Below, in pieces: positions 7,892-15,175 of a stretch of DNA of 64,000 bases (the first letter of the stretch is position 1; the number at the start of each line of letters is the position of its first letter). Position numbers and translations under genes: made by a program. The notes below the pieces were generated by a model. That model was not told where the DNA came from, made no database searches, and was given only the letters and a program-made list of their open reading frames with translations. Source of the DNA: Flavonifractor sp052065355 (GTDB lineage: Bacteria; Bacillota; Clostridia; Oscillospirales; Oscillospiraceae); NCBI RefSeq assembly GCF_052065355.1, contig NZ_JBQHUF010000011.1, positions 1 to 64,000 of the forward strand, in the 5' to 3' direction.

Positions 7892-9151
7892 TTACAGCTT
7901 CCGGGGATCGGCCACGCAGCCTGCCACAGCGGAGGCAGCGGCAACGGCGGGATTGGCCAGGATGATCTCGGAGGACACGGGGCCCATGCGGCCCACGAAA
8001 TTGCGGTTGGTGGTAGAAATGGCCCGCTCGTTATCGGAGAGCACGCCCATATGGCCGCCCAGGCAGGGGCCACAGGTGGGGGTGGACACGGCGCAGCCCG
8101 CCTCGATGAAGATCTGGATCAAGCCCTCTGCCATGGCGTCCAGCGTAATCTGCTGGGTGGCAGGAATGACGATGCACCGTACATTGTCGGCTACCTTCCG
8201 GCCCTTCAGGATAGCCGCGGCCTGCCGCAGGTCCTCCAGACGTCCGTTGGTGCAGGAGCCGATGACCACCTGGTCAATATGGGTACCCTCTACCTGGTCG
8301 ATGGTACGGGTATTGGAAGGCAGATGGGGCAGGGCCACCGTGGGCTGGAGGGTGTTCAGGTCGATGACCACCTCGCTGTCATACTCTGCGTCGGGATCGG
8401 CCTCCACAGCCTCCCAGGGGCGGTTCACCCGGCCATCCAGATAGGCACGGGTCTTGTCATCCACCGGGAAGATGCCATTCTTAGCACCCGCCTCGATGGC
8501 CATGTTGGCGATGGTGAAGCGGTCATCCATGGACAGCTCCCCCACCCCTTCCCCGGCAAACTCCAGGGATTTGTACAGAGCACCGTCCACGCCGATTTGA
8601 CCGATCAGATGGAGGATCACGTCCTTGCCGGACACGCAGGGCTGGAGCTTGCCGGTAAGGGTAACCTTGATGGCAGCAGGCACCTTGAACCAGGCAAGGC
8701 CGGTGGCCATACCGGCGGCCATATCGGTAGAACCCACGCCGGTGGAGAACATGCCCACTGCGCCGTAAGTACAGGTATGGGAGTCTGCGCCGATCATGCA
8801 CTCGCCAGGAGCAGTCAGGCCCTTTTCCGGCAGCAGAGCGTGCTCCACGCCCATGCAGCCTACATCATAGAAGTGGGTGATGCTGAAGCGCTTGGCAAAC
8901 TCTCTGGCCTGAGCGCACAGCTGAGCGGATTTGATATCCTTGCAGGGCGTGGAGTGATCCAGCACCAGGGCGATCTTATCCTTATCAAATACCTGGGTCA
9001 GCCCAGCCTTGTTAAATTCCGTAATTGCCACCGGAGCGGTAATATCGTTGCCCAACACCAGATCCAGCTTGGCCTCCACCAGTTGGCCGGGTACAACGTG
9101 GTCCAGGCCGGCGTGCTTGGCCAGGATCTTCTGCGTCATGGTCATTCCCAT
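7892..9151 (-). CDS. leuC: 3-isopropylmalate dehydratase, large subunit
   Basis: The Fe-S catalytic subunit of isopropylmalate isomerase, aconitase superfamily. It is 419 aa, matching the shorter LeuC type that pairs with a short LeuD. Cysteines for the [4Fe-4S] cluster appear in GSCTNGRLEDL (about residue 298) and TPTCGPCLGGHMG (about 358 and 361); the DHSTPCKD and GADSHTCTYGA segments carry further active-site residues. The start at 9151 has AGGAGG 9 bases upstream; ATGs at codons 3 and 5 are alternatives. First gene of leuCDB. The divergent neighbour is a Crp/Fnr-type regulator whose -35 box overlaps the probable leuC -35. Confidence 0.95.
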   Translation of the reverse strand: MGMTMTQKILAKHAGLDHVVPGQLVEAKLDLVLGNDITAPVAITEFNKAGLTQVFDKDKIALVLDHSTPCKDIKSAQLCAQAREFAKRFSITHFYDVGCMGVEHALLPEKGLTAPGECMIGADSHTCTYGAVGMFSTGVGSTDMAAGMATGLAWFKVPAAIKVTLTGKLQPCVSGKDVILHLIGQIGVDGALYKSLEFAGEGVGELSMDDRFTIANMAIEAGAKNGIFPVDDKTRAYLDGRVNRPWEAVEADPDAEYDSEVVIDLNTLQPTVALPHLPSNTRTIDQVEGTHIDQVVIGSCTNGRLEDLRQAAAILKGRKVADNVRCIVIPATQQITLDAMAEGLIQIFIEAGCAVSTPTCGPCLGGHMGVLSDNERAISTTNRNFVGRMGPVSSEIILANPAVAAASAVAGCVADPRKL

Positions 9152-9200
9152 GGTTGGGTGCCTCCTTCTTTTTTAGTTGAGAGCATGATATCACAGGGGG

Positions 9201-9230
9201 TTGTCAAAAGAATGTAAACCATGCTACAAT
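9201..9230 (+). promoter_or_regulatory. promoter of the Crp/Fnr-type gene, back-to-back with a leuC -35
   Basis: Plus strand TTGTCA (9201-9206), 18 bases, TACAAT (9225-9230). On the minus strand the overlapping bases 9202-9207 read TTGACA, a perfect -35 facing leuC, although a good -10 for leuC is not evident. The two promoters would compete for the same region. Confidence 0.6.
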
Positions 9231-9250
9231 TATTGTGGGAGGCGAAGGCC

Positions 9251-9868
9251 ATGCTGCGCAATATCTGGACCCCGCTGGCGGATGGCCAGCCGATCCAGCA
9301 CAAGGAGCCCGGACAGCTGATCTACTTACAGGACACCCGGGCGGAATGCTTTTACTACATTGTATCAGGTACAGTAAAATGCTTTATCAGTTCGCCCGAA
9401 GGAGACGAGCGAATCCTCACCCTACCTCACGCAGGAGAACTGATTGGCGAGGCTGCATTTTTTGACCAGCAGCCCCGGGTCTCTTCCGCCATGGCAGTGA
9501 CGAGGTGCGAACTGGTGGCGGTAGACCGTCAGCGGTTGGAGCAAGTATTCGCGGCTCACCCTGGTTTGGCTATCGCTATGCTGGAAGATCTGGCTCGCCG
9601 GGTACGCATGCTCTCGGAGCATGTGGACGGTGAATTTCTTCAGGCGGACAAGCGGATCGCCAGGCATCTGCTGTCCCTGATCCCGGAAGCCGACGGACGG
9701 CTGCGCTGTACCCACGAGGAGATCGGTGCCTCCGTGGGAGTAAGCCGTGTCACAGTTAGCCGGGTTCTGAGTGACTTTGATCGAAAAGGGTGGGTAAAAA
9801 CCGGCTATAAGAGCCTGCACCTGTTGGATCGTCTTGCGCTGGAAGCGTTTCTGGATGAACGATTTTAA
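9251..9868 (+). CDS. Crp/Fnr-family transcriptional regulator
   Basis: A 205-aa regulator with an N-terminal cyclic-nucleotide-binding beta-barrel (about residues 15-110) and a C-terminal winged helix with a clear recognition helix, SVGVSRVTVSRVLSDFDRKG (about 165-185). The effector is unknown. I see no N-terminal Cys cluster like that of Fnr, and the barrel does not obviously carry the full cAMP pocket. The start at 9251 is supported by GGGAGG upstream and by the promoter, which overlaps the longer ORF start at 9221. It lies between leuCDB (divergent) and the molybdenum-hydroxylase genes (84 bases downstream, same strand); it probably controls one of these, more likely the latter. Confidence 0.85.
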   Translation: MLRNIWTPLADGQPIQHKEPGQLIYLQDTRAECFYYIVSGTVKCFISSPEGDERILTLPHAGELIGEAAFFDQQPRVSSAMAVTRCELVAVDRQRLEQVFAAHPGLAIAMLEDLARRVRMLSEHVDGEFLQADKRIARHLLSLIPEADGRLRCTHEEIGASVGVSRVTVSRVLSDFDRKGWVKTGYKSLHLLDRLALEAFLDERF

Positions 9869-9893
9869 TCTGTACTTTTTTCCAGAAAGCAGA

Positions 9894-9899
9894 TATAAT
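9894..9899 (+). promoter_or_regulatory. -10 box for the molybdenum-hydroxylase genes
   Basis: TATAAT at 9894-9899, with no good -35 at 17 bases, a pattern seen at activator-dependent promoters. An inverted repeat, TTTCTGGA (9848-9855) and TCCAGAAA (9881-9888), flanks the region and overlaps the end of the regulator gene. Confidence 0.45.
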
Positions 9900-9952
9900 A
9901 TTTCCGCTAAAAAAGAAGAATACCCGCGCATTGTGGGGGAGGTTCGAAAAAT

Positions 9953-10750
9953 TTGTATACCATAAAGAGCTATGTGTTCCCAGAATCCCTGGAAGAAGCT
10001 AATGAGCTGCTCCAGCGGGATTGCCGCAACAGTGCCGTACTGGGCGGCTGCTGCTGGCTGAAAATGGGCCGCCGTCGTATCCGCTGGGCCATCGACCTGA
10101 CCCGGCTTGGGCTGGATCAGATCGAGGTAAAGGATGGCTGGTTGGAGCTGGGGGCGTCGGTCACCCTCCATCAGCTGGAAACCCACCCCGCCGTCACGTC
10201 CCGCTTTGACGGCATTCTGGGAAAAAGCGTCTCCCACATCGTGGGCGTTCCCTTCCGTAACTGTGCCACTGTGGGCGGCTCGGTCTTTTCCCGGTTCGGC
10301 TTTTCCGACCTGACCTGCGCTCTGCTGGCTCTTGACGCCACCGTAGTACTCTACCGGGGCGGTGAGATGCCTCTGGCCCAGTTCATGGACGCACCCATCT
10401 CTTTTGATGACATTCTGCTGAAGGTACGCATCAAAGATGACGGCCGCCGTGCCGCCTACCAGAGCGTCCGCCGCTCCTCCACCGACTTCCCCACCCTGGC
10501 TGCTGCCGTAAGCTGCCTGGATGGTCAGTGGACTGTGTCGGTGGGAGCCCGCCCTGCCCGTGCCGTGCGCTCGGAGGAAGCCGCCCGTTGTCTGAACGAT
10601 GGGCTGGGCGCTGCCGCCGCCGGACAGGCTGCCGCCGAGGAGTTGACCTACGGCACCGACCTGCGGGCGGGCGCCGACTACCGCAGGAAGCTGGCCGCCG
10701 TTCTGGTACGCCGGGCGGCTGAGCAGTGCATGGAGGAGAACAAGGGATGA
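9953..10750 (+). CDS. molybdenum hydroxylase, FAD-binding subunit
   Basis: The medium subunit (CoxM/XdhB type) of a xanthine-dehydrogenase-family enzyme; it takes electrons from the Fe-S subunit to FAD. It is 265 aa. The flavin-binding signature appears as VPFRNCATVGGSVFSRFGFSD around residues 100-120, with the CO_deh_flav_C-like domain in the last 100 residues. The start is TTG at 9953 with GGGGGAGG about 11 bases upstream. It overlaps the Fe-S subunit gene by four bases. Subunit order is FAD, Fe-S, Mo. The physiological electron acceptor is not shown. Confidence 0.85.
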   Translation: MYTIKSYVFPESLEEANELLQRDCRNSAVLGGCCWLKMGRRRIRWAIDLTRLGLDQIEVKDGWLELGASVTLHQLETHPAVTSRFDGILGKSVSHIVGVPFRNCATVGGSVFSRFGFSDLTCALLALDATVVLYRGGEMPLAQFMDAPISFDDILLKVRIKDDGRRAAYQSVRRSSTDFPTLAAAVSCLDGQWTVSVGARPARAVRSEEAARCLNDGLGAAAAGQAAAEELTYGTDLRAGADYRRKLAAVLVRRAAEQCMEENKG

Positions 10751-11220
10751 AAGTCAAGATCACTGTCAACGGGATGCTGTACAACAAGCATATCCCCAAC
10801 GATATGATGCTGCTGGAGTTTCTGCGCAAGTACGGCTATGTCAGCGTGAAGCGGGGCTGCGACACCAGCAACTGCGGCTTGTGTACCGTATGGGTGGAGG
10901 GCAAGCCGGTACTGTCCTGCTCCTACCCGGCAGCCCGGGCCGACGGCAAAAATGTTACCACCTTGGAGGGCGTAAAGGACGAGGCCGCTTCCTTTGGCCG
11001 CTATATGACCGCTCAGGGCGCTGAGCAGTGCGGCTACTGCAGCCCCGGTTTTATCATGGCTGTGCTGGCCATGCGGCGGGAGCTCACTGACCCCACCGAG
11101 GAGGAAATCTCCAACTATCTGGCAGGTAACCTGTGCCGCTGCTCCGGCTACGCCGGACAGACCCGCGCCCTGCGGGCCTGGCTCCATGATAAGCCCTGGG
11201 AAAAGGAGGGGCAGGTATGA
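10747..11220 (+). CDS. molybdenum hydroxylase, [2Fe-2S] subunit
   Basis: The small electron-transfer subunit of 157 aa with two [2Fe-2S] domains. The plant-type N-terminal cluster is bound by Cys in RGCDTSNCGLCTVWVEG plus a later Cys in VLSC; the second cluster by CGYCSPGF and LCRCSGY. The CDTSNCG form is closer to CO-dehydrogenase-like small subunits than to the CGEGDCG of classic xanthine dehydrogenases. Start ATG at 10747 with GGAGG 10 bases upstream, overlapping the FAD subunit stop by 4 bases; the stop overlaps the Mo subunit start in the same way. Confidence 0.9.
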   Translation: MKVKITVNGMLYNKHIPNDMMLLEFLRKYGYVSVKRGCDTSNCGLCTVWVEGKPVLSCSYPAARADGKNVTTLEGVKDEAASFGRYMTAQGAEQCGYCSPGFIMAVLAMRRELTDPTEEEISNYLAGNLCRCSGYAGQTRALRAWLHDKPWEKEGQV

Positions 11221-13502
11221 ATCTGAAATTTGTCAATCAGCCCATTCCCAAACTGGACGGTGCCGCTCTCACCGGCGGAAAGGGCGTATATACAGAGGAC
11301 ATGGTGCCCCGCGACTGCCTGGTGGTGCAGGTGCTGCGCAGTCCCCACGCCTTTGCCCGCATCAGGTCAATCCGCAAGGATGCTGCCAGCCGGGTACCCG
11401 GCATCGCCTGCATCCTGACCTGGGAGGATGTACCCCAGATCCGCTATACCCTGGCTGGCCAGTCCTACCCGGAGCCCTCTCCCTACGACCGCTATATCCT
11501 GGAGCGTACCGTCCGCTATGTGGGTGACCCTGTTGCCATCGTAGCCGGCCGTGACAAGGATTGCGTGGCCAAGGCCATGCGGATGATCCAGGTAAAGTAC
11601 GACCTGCTGGAGCCGGTGCTGGACTTTGAGCAGGCTCTGGACAACCCAACGGTGATCCACCCGGAGGAGGACTACTTCCACCACTTCGACATCGGCGGCG
11701 ATCCCAAACGCAATCTGGTGTCCAGCGGCTGTGACGCCTGCGGCGACGTGGAGGCCGCGATGGCTGCCTGCGATGTAGTGGTGGAGGGCATCTACTACAC
11801 CAAGGCCAACGCCCAGGCTATGATGGAGACCTTCCGCACCTATACTTACCTGGACCATAACCGGAGGCTCAACGTGGTTTCCTCCACCCAGGTACCCTTC
11901 CATTGTCGCCGTACCATCGCCCACGCTCTGGGCCTGCCTAAGAGCATGGTGCGTGTTGTGAAGCCTCGGATCGGCGGCGGCTTTGGCGCCAAGCAGACCC
12001 TGGTCAGCGAACTCTTCCCCGCTCTGGTCACCCTGCGCACTGGCAAGCCCGCCAAAATTGTGTACACCCGGAAGGAATCCTTCCAGGCCTCCAACAGCCG
12101 CCACCAGATGCGGGTTCATGTCAAGGTGGGTGCTATGAAGGACGGTACCATCAAGGCGGTGGACATGCATGCCTTGTCCAACGCCGGCGCCTACGGTGAG
12201 CACGCCTCCACCACCATCGGTCTGGTGGGTCACAAGAGCATCCCGCTCTATGCCCGGCAGGCTGATTTCCGTTTCTCCTGGGAAGTGGTGTATACCAACA
12301 CCATGGCCGCCGGCGCCTTCCGCGGCTACGGCGCCACTCAGGGCTGCTTTGCCATGGAATCCGCCATCAACGAGCTGTCGGAGAAGCTGAATATGGATCC
12401 GGCCCAACTGCGGCTTATGAACCTGCCCCACGTGGGAGAGAAAATGCCCGCCTATTATGATGAGCCCCTCACCAGCTGTTCCCTGCCCCAGTGCATCGCA
12501 CGCGGCATGGAGATGATCGGCTGGAAGGAGAAATACCCCTGTGTCAAGGTGGATGACCACCGGGTACGGGGGCTGGGTATGGCGGTGACCATGCAGGGCT
12601 CCGGTATCTCTGCTGTCGACACCGCCTCAGTGACCATCAAGCTCAACGATGACGGCTACTACACCCTGATGATCGGCGCCACCGACATGGGTACCGGCTG
12701 CGATACCATTCTGGCCCAGATGGCCGCTGAGATCCTCAACTGCCCCATGGAACGCATCACCGTGGACGGGGTGGATACCGACCACTCCCCCTTTGATACC
12801 GGCTCCTACGCCTCCAGTACCACCTATGTTACAGGAACGGCAGTGGTAAAGGCCTGCACCGAGCTGAGCGAAAAAATTGCCGCCGAAGGAGCACGCCGCT
12901 TGAACATCCACCCCGAGCGGGCGGAGTTTGACGGCGACAAGGTGTATGACCGCACAAACCCCGAAACCTCTATCACCCTGAACCAGTTGGCCCAGGCTTT
13001 GGTGGTGGGCGAAGGCACGCAGTGGCTCACCGCCACCGCCAGCCACTGCAGCCCCACCTCTCCTCCCCCCTTCATGGTCGGCTTTGCCGAGGTAGAGGTG
13101 GATCTGGAGACCGGCGAAAGCAAGGTGGTGGACTACGTTGGCGTAGTGGACTGCGGAACCGTAGTCAACAAGAATCTGGCCCGGGTACAGGCCGAGGGCG
13201 GTATTGCTCAGGGCATCGGCATGGCTTTGCTGGAGGACGTCAACTACGATCCCAAAGGTCAGATGGTCAACTCCACCTTCATGACCTACAAGATCCCCTG
13301 CCGCACTGATCTGCCCGAGATCCGGGTGGACTTTGAGGAGAGCTATGAGCCCAACGGTCCCTTCGGCGCCAAGTCTATCGGTGAGGTAGTCATCAACACG
13401 CCCTCCCCTGCTATTGCCCACGCCATATACAATGCCACCGGCGTGCGGGTGCGTTCCCTTCCTATTACAGCGGAGAAAATCCTGATGGGGCGGGAAGTGT
13501 GA
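11217..13502 (+). CDS. molybdenum hydroxylase, molybdopterin-binding catalytic subunit
   Basis: A catalytic subunit of 761 aa, with an N-terminal a/b hammerhead domain and the molybdopterin-binding domains. GGGFGAKQ (about residue 255), AGAFRGYGATQG (about 365) and the C-terminal FGAKSIGEVVINTP with the family's catalytic Glu are visible. The FRGYGATQ loop is of the xanthine-dehydrogenase type and lacks the Cys of the CO-dehydrogenase active-site loop, so CO oxidation is unlikely. Substrate remains open: a purine, nicotinate or another heterocycle or aldehyde. No molybdenum-cofactor or selenium-insertion gene is in the window. A strong two-way terminator follows. Confidence 0.9.
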   Translation: MNLKFVNQPIPKLDGAALTGGKGVYTEDMVPRDCLVVQVLRSPHAFARIRSIRKDAASRVPGIACILTWEDVPQIRYTLAGQSYPEPSPYDRYILERTVRYVGDPVAIVAGRDKDCVAKAMRMIQVKYDLLEPVLDFEQALDNPTVIHPEEDYFHHFDIGGDPKRNLVSSGCDACGDVEAAMAACDVVVEGIYYTKANAQAMMETFRTYTYLDHNRRLNVVSSTQVPFHCRRTIAHALGLPKSMVRVVKPRIGGGFGAKQTLVSELFPALVTLRTGKPAKIVYTRKESFQASNSRHQMRVHVKVGAMKDGTIKAVDMHALSNAGAYGEHASTTIGLVGHKSIPLYARQADFRFSWEVVYTNTMAAGAFRGYGATQGCFAMESAINELSEKLNMDPAQLRLMNLPHVGEKMPAYYDEPLTSCSLPQCIARGMEMIGWKEKYPCVKVDDHRVRGLGMAVTMQGSGISAVDTASVTIKLNDDGYYTLMIGATDMGTGCDTILAQMAAEILNCPMERITVDGVDTDHSPFDTGSYASSTTYVTGTAVVKACTELSEKIAAEGARRLNIHPERAEFDGDKVYDRTNPETSITLNQLAQALVVGEGTQWLTATASHCSPTSPPPFMVGFAEVEVDLETGESKVVDYVGVVDCGTVVNKNLARVQAEGGIAQGIGMALLEDVNYDPKGQMVNSTFMTYKIPCRTDLPEIRVDFEESYEPNGPFGAKSIGEVVINTPSPAIAHAIYNATGVRVRSLPITAEKILMGREV

Positions 13503-13520
13503 CCCTTCCCACTATTTAAG

Positions 13521-13562
13521 TAAAAAATGGACGCTGCTCAAGCAGCGTCCATTTCTTTTTTT
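13521..13562. terminator. bidirectional intrinsic terminator between convergent operons
   Basis: A 13-bp perfect stem, 13525-13537 with 13542-13554, around TCAA. Plus-strand transcripts meet CTTTTTTT after it; minus-strand transcripts meet a U-run from the As at 13522-13527. It serves the molybdenum hydroxylase operon on one side and spoIVA on the other. Confidence 0.9.
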
Positions 13563-15039
13563 ACAGGATAATACAGATCAGGCCGCCGGAACCCTCGTTG
13601 ATGATGCGCTGTAAGGTCTCCTGCAATTTTGCACGCGCGTCGTCCGGCATCCGCTTGAGCTTGCCGTTCAGATCCTCACTGACCAGTTCGTGGAAGGACT
13701 TTCCGAAAATGTTGGACTGCCAGATAGCCTTGGTATCCCCCTCAAACTCCTGGAGCAGGAAATTGACCATCTCCTCGCTCTGCTTTTCATTGCCCACAAT
13801 GGGAGATACCTCGGTCTCGATGTCCGCCCGGATCATGTGGATGGAGGGCGCCGAAGCCTTCAGACGCACGCCGTAGCGTCCTCCCTGCTTGACGATCTCC
13901 GGCTCTTCCAACACCAGTTCATCGGTGCTGGGCACCACAATGCCGTAACCGGTGGCCTTGACCTCCTCCAACGCGCCGGCCACCTTGTCATACTCCGACT
14001 TCACGTGGGAGAGCTGGCTCAGCAGCTCCAACAGGTCCCCATCGTCATGTACCGTAAACCCAGACTGTTGAGACAGGGTATCATAAAACAGTTCCCGGGG
14101 CAGATCCAGGCGGGCGGCGGACAATCCGGTCCCCAGACTGATGGAGGTGATAACGGCGCTGCTTACACAATCACAGCTGCCGATGGTCTCCACGGTCTTC
14201 TCCACGTCCCGGATCCGGCGCATGCCAGCCGCTCCCTCACGGATAGCGGTGTACAGACCGTTCTTAATGGGATGGTCATAGGGCAGGGCATCCACCCAAG
14301 GGGGCAGGAACAGGTCCAGCTCCTTCACCGGGAACTCATAAAGAACCCCCTTGATGATCTGGGTCACCGCTTCCTCGTCCAGCTGGAGACAGTCGGCGCA
14401 CACCACTGTCACATCGTATCGGGAAGCCAGGTCGGCCCGGATGGCCTTGGCCCGGTCAGAGTCCGGATAGGCGGAGTTGAGCACCACCAGGAAGGGCTTT
14501 CCCAGCTCCTTCAGCTCCTGAATCACCCGCTCCTCCGCCTCCAGGTAGTCCTCCCGGGGGATGTCAGTGATGGTACCGTCAGTGGTGACCACGATGCCGA
14601 TGGTGGAGTGCTCGGCGATCACCTTCCGGGTACCGATCTCAGCAGCCTCCGTCATGGGGATCTCGTAGTCGAACCAGGGGGTAGTGACCATGCGGGGCGC
14701 GTCGTCCTCCATAGCGCCTACGGCGCCCGGTACCAGGTAGCCTACACAGTCGATGAGCCGAACGGAAAAGGAGGCTCCGTTCTCCATGTCGATCCGGACT
14801 GCTTCCTCCGGGACGAACTTGGGCTCCGCAGTCATCACGGTACGGCCGGAGCCGCTTTGAGGCAGTTCGTCTCTGGCCCGCTCCTTCCGGTACACATTAT
14901 CGATGCTGGGGATGACCATGGTCTCCATGAATCGTTTGATAAATGTGGATTTTCCCGTCCGCACCGGCCCCACCACGCCGATATAGATATCCCCCTCGGT
15001 ACGCAGGGCGATATCCTCATAGAGCTTGCGTTGTTCCAC
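13561..15039 (-). CDS. spoIVA: stage IV sporulation protein A (spore-coat basement ATPase)
   Basis: Polymerises with ATP hydrolysis on the forespore outer surface, anchored by SpoVM, and forms the platform for the coat; also needed for cortex formation. The Walker A motif GPVRTGKST is at residues 24-32 and the segment DELPQSGSGRTVMTAEPKFVP (split across about 55-75) is highly family-like. With the GTG start at 15039 the protein is 492 aa, the same length as in Bacillus subtilis, and its first residues (MEQRKLYEDIALRT) align with MEKVDIFKDIAERT there. AAGGAGG lies 8 bases before this GTG; a TTG two codons earlier is too close to it. Preceded by a sigma-E-like promoter and by the sipL-like gene. 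Confidence 0.95.
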   Translation of the reverse strand: MEQRKLYEDIALRTEGDIYIGVVGPVRTGKSTFIKRFMETMVIPSIDNVYRKERARDELPQSGSGRTVMTAEPKFVPEEAVRIDMENGASFSVRLIDCVGYLVPGAVGAMEDDAPRMVTTPWFDYEIPMTEAAEIGTRKVIAEHSTIGIVVTTDGTITDIPREDYLEAEERVIQELKELGKPFLVVLNSAYPDSDRAKAIRADLASRYDVTVVCADCLQLDEEAVTQIIKGVLYEFPVKELDLFLPPWVDALPYDHPIKNGLYTAIREGAAGMRRIRDVEKTVETIGSCDCVSSAVITSISLGTGLSAARLDLPRELFYDTLSQQSGFTVHDDGDLLELLSQLSHVKSEYDKVAGALEEVKATGYGIVVPSTDELVLEEPEIVKQGGRYGVRLKASAPSIHMIRADIETEVSPIVGNEKQSEEMVNFLLQEFEGDTKAIWQSNIFGKSFHELVSEDLNGKLKRMPDDARAKLQETLQRIINEGSGGLICIIL

Positions 15040-15084
15040 TGGCAATTCCTCCTTCGGCCCCGTAAGCCGGTCGTTTTCTCTACA

Positions 15085-15113
15085 TAGGTATGGGGATAAG
15101 CCATAAAATATGC
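15085..15113 (-). promoter_or_regulatory. sigma-E-like promoter for spoIVA
   Basis: Minus strand GCATATT (complement of 15107-15113) matches the mother-cell sigma-E -35 consensus KMATATT fully. After 14 bases comes CATACCTA (complement of 15085-15092), 5 of 8 against CATACAMT. Bacillus subtilis spoIVA is known to be sigma-E dependent, which fits. Confidence 0.7.
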
Positions 15114-15132
15114 GTCCGCATGGTCAAAAGTC

Positions 15133-15169
15133 AAAAGGGACCTCCGGGCAAATGCCCGGAGGTCCCTTT
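15133..15169 (-). terminator. intrinsic terminator between sipL and spoIVA
   Basis: A 17-bp perfect stem, 15134-15150 with 15153-15169, then UUUUGACUUUUG on the minus strand, 6 bases past the sipL-like stop. It separates the sipL-like transcript from spoIVA, which has its own promoter. Confidence 0.88.
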
Positions 15170-15175
15170 GTGATC

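Noticed and set aside
9152..9250. T-box or leucine attenuator before leuCDB
   Set aside because: The gap is under 100 bases and shared with a divergent promoter; no T-box bulge, leader peptide or terminator/antiterminator pair is visible.
11367..12560. A 397-codon minus-strand frame opposite the molybdenum subunit
   Set aside because: Antisense shadow of a well-supported gene; its sequence is His/Gly/Val-rich with no family resemblance.
11217..13502. Aerobic-type carbon monoxide dehydrogenase large subunit
   Set aside because: The active-site loop lacks the Cys-containing signature of CoxL and has the FRGYGATQ form of other hydroxylases.
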